Notes under the pieces: generated by a model | Database searches by the model: none | What the model saw: only the letters and a program-made list of their open reading frames with translations | What the model was told of the DNA's origin: nothing | In this document: one piece after another, positions 57,427-64,000 of the stretch | Numbering within the stretch: the stretch's first letter is position 1 | Layout of the letters: each line of letters starts with the position of its first letter | From: Pseudomonas eucalypticola | GTDB taxonomy: Bacteria; Pseudomonadota; Gammaproteobacteria; Pseudomonadales; Pseudomonadaceae | DNA length: 64,000 nucleotides | Direction: 5' to 3' | NCBI RefSeq assembly: GCF_013374995.1 | Contig: NZ_CP056030.1 | Location: 1,954,501 to 2,018,500 of the forward strand | Translations under genes and position numbers: made by a program

Positions 57427-58352
57427 ATGACGACTTTGAAAGTGGCATGCGTGGTCCCAACCTATAACGGTCGCGCGGATCTGCAGCGCCTGCTGGACTC
57501 GCTGGGCAACCAGACGATGGATTTTGACACCCTGATCGTGGACTCCACGTCCAGCGATGGCAGCGACGTACTGGGGCGCGAGTGCGCCGACCATTTCGTG
57601 CAGATTCCCAGCCGTGAGTTCAACCACGGCGGAACGCGCCAGCGCATGGTCGACCTGTATCCCGACTACGACGTGTACGTGTACATGACCCAGGACGCCT
57701 ACCTGGAAGACCCTGACGCGATGGCGCGCATCGTCGCGCCGTTCGCCGACGAGACCGTGGGTGCGGTCTGCGGCCGGCAACTGGCGCACAAGGACGCCAC
57801 GCTGCTGTCCCAGCATGCCCGCCTGTTCAACTACCCAGCCACCTCACAGCTCAAGAGCCTGGCCGACGCCGGGCGCCTGGGCATCAAGACCTGCTTCATG
57901 TCCAACTCCTTCGCCGCCTACCGGCGCCGGGCGTTGATGCAGGTCGGTGGCTTCCCCTTGCACGTCATCCTGTCCGAGGACATGTACGTCGCCGCGCGCA
58001 TGCTCCTGGCCGGGTGGAAGACTGCCTACGCCGGCGATGCCCGCTGCCGTCACTCACACAACTACACCCTGGCCGAGGAATTTCGCCGTTACTTCGACAT
58101 TGGCGTGTTCCAGGCCCGCGAAGCCTGGATCCGCGAACAATTCGGAGGCGCAGGGGGGAAGGGTTGCGCTATGTGAAGTCGGAACTGAAGTTTCTCGGCC
58201 TGCGCCGGTTCTGGCTGTGGCCCGGGTCTTTTCTGCGCAATGCCCTGAAGCTGGTCGCCTACAAATTCAGCCAGCAGGAGCAGCGCTTGCCGATGAAGTG
58301 GAAGAAGCGGTTGGGGATGCACAAGCGGTATTGGGACAGCCCCTATGCCTGA
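57427..58352 (+). pseudogene. GT2-family (rhamnosyl-type) glycosyltransferase, frameshifted at a G6 tract
   Basis: The first frame (57427-58176) encodes a family 2 glycosyltransferase: VACVVPTYNGRADLQRLLDSL, the acceptor YMTQDAYLED with the DxD-like acidic motif near 95, LSEDMYVAARMLLAGWKTAYA near 180. At 58153-58158 a run of six G shifts the frame, and a stop follows at 58174. The natural end continues in another frame as EGLRYVKSELKFLGLRRFW and beyond, ending at 58352. One extra G would restore a protein of about 308 residues. It may be inactive, phase-variable or a sequence error. Confidence 0.8.
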
Positions 58353-58385
58353 AGGCGCGCCGGGCGCCCGGCGCCGCGACCTCGT

Positions 58386-59027
58386 TCATCCTTTCCAGCC
58401 CGACCCACGGATCACCTGGCAGAAATTGCCACGCACGAAGGCCGGGTCCTTGTCGGCCAGCACATCGGCCTTGACGTTGCCAAACGTCGTCTCGGGCTTG
58501 TGCTTGATGCCGTCGTAGAACGCCTGAATGATGTCCTCCTTGAACTGCGCGCTGCGCGGGTGGGCGGCGACGATGGCGTCGCGTTCGGCCTTGCTGTACT
58601 GCGGGTAGGTCAGCCCCAGCACGTCCATCTCCACGCCAGCGGTCACCAGCGCCACCACCGGGTGCATGTGCTGGGGAATGCCCGGCGTGGTGTGCAGGGC
58701 GATGGCGGTCCAGACGGTGTCGATGTCGTGCTGGTCGATGTGGTGGCCCTTGAGAAAGTCCCGGGCGGCGTTGGCGCCGTCCACTTCGAAGCGCTCGCAG
58801 GCGCTGCTGCACCGGTGGGTCAGGCCCATGTCATGGAACATGCAACCGGCGTACAGCAGCTCGGCATCGAAGGCCAGCCCGCGCTTGCGGCCGGCGAGGG
58901 CGCCGAAGTAATACACCCGGCTGGAGTGGTGAAACAGCAGCTCCGATTCCGTGTCGCGCACCAGTTCGGTGATTTCGCGGGCCATGGCGGTGTCGGGGAT
59001 GCGGATGTCGTCGAGGGTGAAGGTCAT
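58386..59027 (-). CDS. HD-domain hydrolase (cyanamide hydratase-like)
   Basis: This 213-residue protein has an HD metal-binding domain: His in LFHHSSRVYYFG near 31-42, the HD pair in CMFHDMGLTH near 62-71, later HHIDQHDID and a Thr/His-rich IALHTTPGIPQHMHP. The pattern and FEVDGANAARDFL resemble fungal and plant cyanamide-hydratase-like HD proteins; phosphohydrolase activity is the alternative. It is divergent from a GlxA-type regulator at 59140. Confidence 0.75.
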   Translation of the reverse strand: MTFTLDDIRIPDTAMAREITELVRDTESELLFHHSSRVYYFGALAGRKRGLAFDAELLYAGCMFHDMGLTHRCSSACERFEVDGANAARDFLKGHHIDQHDIDTVWTAIALHTTPGIPQHMHPVVALVTAGVEMDVLGLTYPQYSKAERDAIVAAHPRSAQFKEDIIQAFYDGIKHKPETTFGNVKADVLADKDPAFVRGNFCQVIRGSGWKG

Positions 59028-59139
59028 GACAGGTGCCTGCGCTGTGAGTGGGTAAGCCCAGTATCCGGTCGTCCGGCGATGGCCTCAATTGGCGCAATAC
59101 GTCATATACTGCCATTTTCCTTCCCAAGCGGACGCCACC

Positions 59140-60117
59140 ATGACGCACGTACGCACCATCGCCGTGGTCGCCTTGCCCAACGTGCAACTGCTCGATGTCA
59201 GCGGCCCGCTGGACGTGTTCGCCGAAGCCAACCGCGAGGCCGGCTGCGAGCGCTATAGGCTGCTGCTGGTGGGCTGCGGCAGCGGCCCGGTAACCAGCTC
59301 ATCAGGCACCCGGCTGTTGCCCGAGACCCATACCGGCCACGCCTTGGCCGGTATCGACACCCTGCTGGTGGCCGGCGCGCCCAACGCGCCCCAGGCGCGC
59401 TTCAGCCAGGCGCTGCTGGACTGGCTGCGCCTGCACGCACCCCAGGCGCGGCGCTTCGGCTCGGTGTGCACCGGGGCGTTCGCGCTGGCAGCGGCGGGGC
59501 TGCTGGATGGCCGCCGGGTCACCACCCACTGGGTGGCGGCCGAGGCGCTGGCCAGCCGCTACCCGCAGGTGCAAGTGGACGCTGACGCCATCCACGTGCG
59601 CGACGGCAAGTTGCGCACGGCCGCCGGGGTGACGGCCGGCCTGGACCTGGCGTTGGCCCTGGTGGAGGAAGACCTGGGCGAGGACATCGCCCGGCGCGTG
59701 GCCAGCCAGCTGGTGATGTTTTTCAAGCGCCCCGGCGGCCAGTTGCAGTTCAGCCGCAAGGGCGAATCGCTGCCGGCCGGGCGCTCGGCGTTGCAAGAGG
59801 TGCAGCGCTATGTGGCCGCGCACCCGGCCGAGGACCACAGCATCAAGGCCCTGGCTGCACGCGCCGGCCTCAGCCCGCGGCACTTCGCCCGGCTGTTCCA
59901 TCAGGAGGTCGGTGAAACGCCGGCCAGTTGGGTCGAGCAGGCCCGCATACAGGCCGCCCGCGAACGCCTGGAACAGGGTCATGAAACCCCCAAACAGGTG
60001 GCAGCCCACTGCGGCTTCGCCAACGCCGACACCCTGCGCCGCGCCTTCAGCAAGGCCGTGGGCGTGAGCCCCGCCGAATACCGCAAGCGCTTCGCCGGCC
60101 GTGGTGGAAACGTTTGA
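59140..60117 (+). CDS. GlxA-family AraC-type regulator with DJ-1/PfpI-like domain
   Basis: This 325-residue regulator combines an N-terminal DJ-1/PfpI-like domain (IAVVALPNVQLLDVSGPLDVF, CTGAFALAAAGLLDGRRVTTHW near 110-131) with two AraC helix-turn-helices (LSPRHFARLFHQEVGETPASW, ADTLRRAFSKAVGVSPAEY). Its Cys is not the DJ-1 catalytic one. GlxA regulators govern aldehyde, amine or betaine catabolism; here it is divergent from the HD hydrolase, its probable target. ATG 59140 is preferred to the open frame at 59089. Confidence 0.82.
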   Translation: MTHVRTIAVVALPNVQLLDVSGPLDVFAEANREAGCERYRLLLVGCGSGPVTSSSGTRLLPETHTGHALAGIDTLLVAGAPNAPQARFSQALLDWLRLHAPQARRFGSVCTGAFALAAAGLLDGRRVTTHWVAAEALASRYPQVQVDADAIHVRDGKLRTAAGVTAGLDLALALVEEDLGEDIARRVASQLVMFFKRPGGQLQFSRKGESLPAGRSALQEVQRYVAAHPAEDHSIKALAARAGLSPRHFARLFHQEVGETPASWVEQARIQAARERLEQGHETPKQVAAHCGFANADTLRRAFSKAVGVSPAEYRKRFAGRGGNV

Positions 60118-60198
60118 TCGTCGTGGGGGCCTCGGGATTTTGTGTGATACGCAGCCGCAGCCTATGATGATGCACTTCCCACCCTGCAGGGGCGCACC

Positions 60199-60975
60199 AT
60201 GAGCATTCACCACGCCGCCGAAGGCTACGACACCCCGGCCACCGCCGACACCTACGTCCGCGGTCGCCCGGACTACCCGCCGGCGCTGGATGCCTGGCTG
60301 CGCGACACCCTCAACCTGCACACCGGCAGCACGGTGCTGGACCTGGGCGCCGGCACCGGCAAGTTCACCGCGCGGCTGCTGGCCACCGGCGCCCGCGTGG
60401 TGGCGGTGGAGCCGGTGCCGGCCATGCGTGAGAAACTCCATGCCACCTACGGCCATGTGCAGGCCCTGGACGGCCGCGCCGACGCCATTCCGCTGCCCGA
60501 TGCCTCCCTGGACGCGGTGGTGTGCGCGCAGTCGTTCCACTGGTTCGCCACCCCTGAAGCCGTGGCCGAAATCCGCCGCGTGCTCAAGCCCGGCGGCCGC
60601 CTCGGCCTGGTGTGGAACCTGCGTGACAACAGCGTGCCGTGGGTGGCGCGCCTCGACGCGCTGGTCAACCAGTACGAAGGCGACACGCCCCGTTACTACA
60701 GCGGCGCCTGGCGCCAGGTATTCCCCGCGCCCGGCTTCAGCGCGCTGCAGCACGCCCATTTCGGCAACGGCCACACCGGCAGCCCTGACGCGGTAATCCT
60801 CGACCGCGTGCGCTCCACCAGCTTCATCGCCGGGCTTGCCGCTGCCCAGCGCGAAGCGGTGGACGCCCAGGTGCGCGCATTGATCGCCAGTGAACCTCTG
60901 CTGGCCGGCAAGGCCGAAGTCACTGTCCCTTATACGACCGCTGCCTTCTGCGCAGTTAAATCGGAGACTCCATGA
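60199..60975 (+). CDS. class I SAM-dependent methyltransferase
   Basis: This 258-residue enzyme has the SAM-binding motif LDLGAGTGKFTARLLATGARV near 42-62, an acidic end of strand 2 (VVAVEPVPAM) and ARDAIPLPDASLDAVVCAQSFHWF near 92-115. It resembles the UbiE/small-molecule group with a SWIM-like FHWF motif; the methyl acceptor is unknown. GGGGCG lies before ATG 60199. It overlaps the esterase gene by ATGA. Confidence 0.85.
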   Translation: MSIHHAAEGYDTPATADTYVRGRPDYPPALDAWLRDTLNLHTGSTVLDLGAGTGKFTARLLATGARVVAVEPVPAMREKLHATYGHVQALDGRADAIPLPDASLDAVVCAQSFHWFATPEAVAEIRRVLKPGGRLGLVWNLRDNSVPWVARLDALVNQYEGDTPRYYSGAWRQVFPAPGFSALQHAHFGNGHTGSPDAVILDRVRSTSFIAGLAAAQREAVDAQVRALIASEPLLAGKAEVTVPYTTAAFCAVKSETP

Positions 60976-61703
60976 TCAAACGAATGGCCCTTGCGCTGTT
61001 GCTGGTGTCGGGCCTGGCCCACGCCGCCGACCCCGTGCTGCACACCGACCTGCCGTTGAACTACCTGGAACAGGCGCCGACGGTCACGCGCGGCAAGCCG
61101 CTGGTGATCTTCCTGCATGGCTACGGCAGCAACGAGGCCGACCTCTTCGAGCTGAAAGACTCGCTGCCCGACGGCTACACCTACCTGTCGGTGCGCGCCC
61201 CGCAGACCCTGGAAGAGGGCAGCTACCAGTGGTTCCACCGCCAGGGCGACGGCCCCTACGACGGCGTCCCCGGGGACTTGGCCAGCAGCCGCCAAACGCT
61301 CAAGGACTTCATCAGCCAGGCCGTGGCCAAGTACCACACCGACACGTCGAAAGTGGTGCTGATCGGCTTCAGCCAGGGCGCCATCATGAATTACGAGCTG
61401 GGCCTGCGCGAACCCCAGGCGGTGCGGGGCATCGCGGTGTTGAGCGGCAAGATTCTGCCGGTACTGCGCAGCGAGCTGAAACCGGACCCTGCGCTGAAGT
61501 CGCTGGCGATCTTCATCGGCCATGGCGTGGACGACCCGCAGGTGCCATTCACCGACGCCAGCGAAGCCCAGCGCATCCTGCATGAGCTGGGCCTGGAGCC
61601 GGACTTCCATGCCTACGCCGACTTGAAGCACTCCATCAGCAAGACCGAAATCGAGGATCTCAGTGCCTGGCTGGGTGACGTGCTGGCGCCCCAGGCCCTA
61701 TAA
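60972..61703 (+). CDS. exported alpha/beta-hydrolase (carboxylesterase/phospholipase type)
   Basis: This 243-residue precursor starts with a Sec signal cleaved after AHA (residue 18). The alpha/beta-hydrolase features are the oxyanion loop FLHGYGSNE near 47, the nucleophile Ser in GFSQGAIM near 137-141, an Asp in GVDDPQVPF near 190 and the catalytic His in LKHSISK near 224. It belongs to the dienelactone-hydrolase-like/carboxylesterase group and acts in the periplasm. It is coupled to the methyltransferase through ATGA. Confidence 0.85.
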   Translation: MIKRMALALLLVSGLAHAADPVLHTDLPLNYLEQAPTVTRGKPLVIFLHGYGSNEADLFELKDSLPDGYTYLSVRAPQTLEEGSYQWFHRQGDGPYDGVPGDLASSRQTLKDFISQAVAKYHTDTSKVVLIGFSQGAIMNYELGLREPQAVRGIAVLSGKILPVLRSELKPDPALKSLAIFIGHGVDDPQVPFTDASEAQRILHELGLEPDFHAYADLKHSISKTEIEDLSAWLGDVLAPQAL

Positions 61704-61732
61704 GGGCCTGCCTGGCTGGCGGTGGCCAGACA

Positions 61733-61897
61733 ATGACACTCAAGGAATTGACTGCCGGGCAGCTGAAAGAAAAAATCTTCTCTTTCGAGGGCAATACTCG
61801 TCCTGTCGGCTCAAGCTTCCGCATTCGGGCCTTCAGCACGGAACCCGTTTTTTCGGGCGTTACCAATCACAATGAAGGGTGGCGCAGGAGGCGTTAG
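61733..61897 (+). CDS. possible small hypothetical protein or gene remnant
   Basis: ATG 61733 opens a 54-codon frame (MTLKELTAGQLKEKIFSFEG and more), which has protein-like composition and lies outside any larger gene. It ends at TAG 61895. In another frame, from about 61872, GGAGGVSLSSGTGQLRPGNP continues in a similar style, so this may be the 5' part of a frameshifted or truncated gene. The 271-bp gap between the esterase and the MFS gene holds nothing else. Confidence 0.35.
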   Translation: MTLKELTAGQLKEKIFSFEGNTRPVGSSFRIRAFSTEPVFSGVTNHNEGWRRRR

Positions 61898-61974
61898 CCT
61901 TTCTAGTGGGACTGGGCAGCTACGCCCCGGCAACCCAACGTTCGAGGGCCGGGGCGGGCTGCTTGCAGGCCGCG

Positions 61975-63408
61975 TCAGTGGCGCACCGGAATCGCGTGGT
62001 GGTGCGCCTTCACTGCCTCATCGGCCTTGGCCACTTCCCACGCGTCACGGGGTTCATCGAGGTCGCGGTTCAGGGTTTCCGGCGTCTTGAACGTGGTGTA
62101 CAGCGTGGTCGCGGTCAACAGCGCCAGGTAGCAGGCAATCGGCACCCAGGCGCCGATGCCGGCGTTGCTGTCGCCTTCATGGGTGGCCATGACCACGGCG
62201 ATGATGCCCGCGCCAATCATCGGCGCGATGCCGCCGGCGATCACCGCCGACACTTCCCGCGCAATCGACACGCCCATGTAACGGTGACGTGAGCCGAACA
62301 GCTCGGGCATCAGCGCCGCCTGCGTGCCGAACATACCCCACGTGCCAATACCCAGGGCGATGGAGATGGCGACGATGCTGGCGACGATGTTGCCCAGGCT
62401 CAGCACCCACCACACCGGGAACGCCAGGGCCAGTTGCAGCAAGGCAAAGGCGCGGTACACCACCACGCGGCCGAAACGGTCGCTGAGCTTGCCGGCAATG
62501 GGCACGGTCAGCGCGCCCAGGCTGGCGGCGCAGATCAGTGTCAACACGCCCACCGGGCCCTTGAGGCCGACCACGCCGACGATGTAGCTCACCGCCAGGG
62601 CCTGGTAGATGGACGAACCGCCGTTTTCCGCCAGGCGCAGGCCGATGCCCAGCAGCAGGGTCGGCTTGGAGTGTTGCATGGCGCTTTTCAGCGGGTTGGC
62701 GCACTCACGCTTCAGCGCCTTGAGACGCACGAAGGTCGGTGATTCCTTAAGCTTGAGGCGCATGTACAGGCCGAGCGCGACGATGACCACACTGATGAAG
62801 AACGGCACGCGCCACAGGTTGGTCTGGGTGATGTTGTCGTTGCCGCTGACCACCAGGAAGTACACCAGGGCGGCCATGATGGTGCCCAGCTGGATGCCCA
62901 GGAACGGCAGCGCGGCGTAGAACCCGCGACGGCCCTTGGGCGCGTACTCGGTCATCATCACCGCCGCGCCGGCCTGCTCGGCACCGGCGCCCAGGCCTTG
63001 CAGCAGGCGCAGCACCACCAGCAGCACCGGCGCCAGGTAGCCTACCTGGTGAAAGGTGGGCAGGGCGCCGATCAGGGTGCTGGACACGCCCATCAGCAGC
63101 ACCGTCGCTGAGAGCACGAACTTGCGCCCCACGCGGTCGCCGATCATGCCGAACAGCACGCCGCCCAGGGGACGGATGGCAAAGCCGAGGAAGTAGGTGC
63201 CGAAGCTGGCGATCAGGCTCATGGCGCGGGTCTGTTCGGGGAAGAACAGCGGCCCGAAGATCAGCGCCGACGCCAGGGTGTACAGGGCGAAGTCGTAGTA
63301 CTCCAGGGCGCTGCCCAGGGAGCAGGCCCAGGCGGCGCGGTGCAGGTCCTTCTTCACTTGCGGGTCAACGGGCTCGGCGGTGTCGGACGGGGAGCGGGCG
63401 TGGGTCAT
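61975..63408 (-). CDS. MHS-family MFS symporter, probably shikimate/aromatic-acid type
   Basis: This 477-residue carrier has 12 membrane helices and MHS-family motifs (SALEYYDFALYTLASALIFG near 39, FGMIGDRVGRKFVLSATV near 95, GAGAEQAGAAVMMTEYAPKGRRG near 145). By motif it is close to ShiA/KgtP-like carriers; the neighbouring shikimate dehydrogenase, 57 bases away on the same strand, suggests shikimate or quinate as cargo. GGAGG precedes ATG 63408. No coiled-coil tail is present. Confidence 0.82.
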   Translation of the reverse strand: MTHARSPSDTAEPVDPQVKKDLHRAAWACSLGSALEYYDFALYTLASALIFGPLFFPEQTRAMSLIASFGTYFLGFAIRPLGGVLFGMIGDRVGRKFVLSATVLLMGVSSTLIGALPTFHQVGYLAPVLLVVLRLLQGLGAGAEQAGAAVMMTEYAPKGRRGFYAALPFLGIQLGTIMAALVYFLVVSGNDNITQTNLWRVPFFISVVIVALGLYMRLKLKESPTFVRLKALKRECANPLKSAMQHSKPTLLLGIGLRLAENGGSSIYQALAVSYIVGVVGLKGPVGVLTLICAASLGALTVPIAGKLSDRFGRVVVYRAFALLQLALAFPVWWVLSLGNIVASIVAISIALGIGTWGMFGTQAALMPELFGSRHRYMGVSIAREVSAVIAGGIAPMIGAGIIAVVMATHEGDSNAGIGAWVPIACYLALLTATTLYTTFKTPETLNRDLDEPRDAWEVAKADEAVKAHHHAIPVRH

Positions 63409-63465
63409 GTGCGTTCCTCCAGGCGCCTTCATGGCGTCTTGTTATTGATAGGCAACCGGGATGGG

Positions 63466-64000
63466 TTACAGGTTCAACCGCTGGATTTCCTGGAGCATGG
63501 CCTGCTCCATGACGTCGATGGGCGCGTCGTGCCCGGTGTACAGTTCGATCTGCCGGCAGGCCTGGTGCACCAGCATGCGCGTGCCGGCCACGGTGCCGCA
63601 ACCCAGGGCGCGGGCCTGGCGCAGCAATGCGGTCTGCACCGGCATGAAGGCTACGTCCATGACGATCAGGTGGCTGGCCAGGCGGCCGTCCAGCGGGTTG
63701 CTGTCGGGCTGTTTGAAGCCTACCGAGGTGGCGTTGACGACGATGTCGTAGTCCTTGGCGACAAAGCGCTCGACACTGCCGCCCCAGCGCGCGCCCAGGG
63801 TCTGGGCCAGCTCGCTGCCGCGTTCGGCGCTGCGGTTGAACACGGTCACCTGGGCGTCGGCTTTCACGCAGCCGTAGACCACGGCACGGGCCGCGCCACC
63901 GGCACCCACCACGGCGATGCGCTTGCCCTTGAGGCGGGTCACTTCCTGCAGGGCACGCACGGCGCCCAGGTAGTCGGTGTTGTAGCCGGTCAGCACGCCG
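63466..64000 (-). CDS. shikimate dehydrogenase-like protein (5' end beyond the window)
   Basis: The visible 178 residues are the C-terminal part of an AroE-family enzyme that interconverts 3-dehydroshikimate and shikimate with NAD(P). The Rossmann motif VVGAGGAARAVVYGC and NATSVGFK with the conserved Asn-Ala-Thr, plus the final EQAMLQEIQRL, are typical. GYNTDYLGAVRAL at the start carries the catalytic-site Asp (NTD). The catalytic Lys lies beyond the right edge. As it lies upstream of a shikimate-type carrier it is more likely a catabolic QuiB/YdiB paralogue than housekeeping AroE. Confidence 0.82.
   Translation of the reverse strand, partial: GVLTGYNTDYLGAVRALQEVTRLKGKRIAVVGAGGAARAVVYGCVKADAQVTVFNRSAERGSELAQTLGARWGGSVERFVAKDYDIVVNATSVGFKQPDSNPLDGRLASHLIVMDVAFMPVQTALLRQARALGCGTVAGTRMLVHQACRQIELYTGHDAPIDVMEQAMLQEIQRLNL

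Noticed and set aside
55868..57460. 530-codon minus-strand frame opposite moeA
   Set aside because: Antisense to moaB and moeA with all signature motifs; reads as Gln/His/Gly-rich noise.
58150..58176. Programmed -1 frameshift in the glycosyltransferase
   Set aside because: There is no obvious X-XXY-YYZ heptamer with a downstream pseudoknot that I can support; a lost G in the run is simpler.

Overview
This 64 kb window is a GC-rich chromosomal segment of a gamma-proteobacterium, almost certainly a Pseudomonas of the putida/fluorescens type. The evidence is the gene repertoire (TauD plus a sulfonate-type ABC transporter, a BigR/SQR/persulfide dioxygenase island, a GMC dehydrogenase with small subunit and triheme cytochrome c, MoaB/MoeA/MobA, shikimate transporter plus shikimate dehydrogenase), strong purine-rich ribosome binding sites with many ATGA-type overlaps, and dispersed intergenic palindromes. 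No rRNA, CRISPR array, prophage or insertion sequence was seen. There is one tRNA (Pro, CGG).

Layout. 0-7 kb: a LexA box before an unknown gene, a pseudouridine synthase, a TauD dioxygenase with an ABC importer, and a lone lower-GC gene with a carbohydrate-binding-like end. 6.5-12.7 kb: small envelope proteins, a HAD phosphatase, a Na+/H+ antiporter and an oxidoreductase/membrane-protein pair. 12.7-16.1 kb: a sulfide detoxification island in which a persulfide dioxygenase is divergent from bigR-sqr-TSUP exporter. 16.3-22.5 kb: a gluconate-type permease carrying a Crc/Hfq-type motif, an MFS carrier coupled to a 2-hydroxyacid dehydrogenase broken by an in-frame TAA, a LysR/epimerase divergent pair and a MerR regulator.

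22.5-28.9 kb: a compact minus-strand operon that looks like a C7-cyclitol pathway: Gfo/Idh dehydrogenase, sugar-phosphate cyclase of the 2-epi-5-epi-valiolone synthase type, ROK kinase, medium-chain dehydrogenase, SDR, TIM-barrel isomerase/epimerase, and the stump of a HAD phosphatase. Most genes overlap by a few bases and a 20-bp palindrome sits before the first gene.

29-46 kb: alcohol dehydrogenase, a Dps with a histone-like tail, a hybrid histidine kinase, an Ada protein that has lost three of four zinc cysteines, FKBP, a periplasmic sugar/polyol dehydrogenase operon ending in a clear terminator, a DMT exporter with AraC regulator, a repeat array, a YncE-like beta-propeller and a ProP-like carrier. 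46.5-51.3 kb: an operon of acyl carrier protein, FkbH-like protein, membrane-anchored SGNH protein and MBOAT acyltransferase. Its architecture parallels Dlt (carrier protein, MBOAT, SGNH) but with FkbH in place of the D-alanine ligase, which suggests transfer of a glyceryl-type group to an extracytoplasmic acceptor. 51.4-64 kb: a large SGNH hydrolase divergent from a LacI regulator, tRNA-Pro, molybdenum cofactor genes, a glycosyltransferase frameshifted at a G tract, an HD hydrolase, a GlxA-type regulator, a methyltransferase, an esterase, and a shikimate-type transporter next to a partial aroE.

The two systems most worth study are the cyclitol operon and the FkbH/ACP/MBOAT/SGNH operon. All functions are read from motifs and gene order; nothing was searched against a database.
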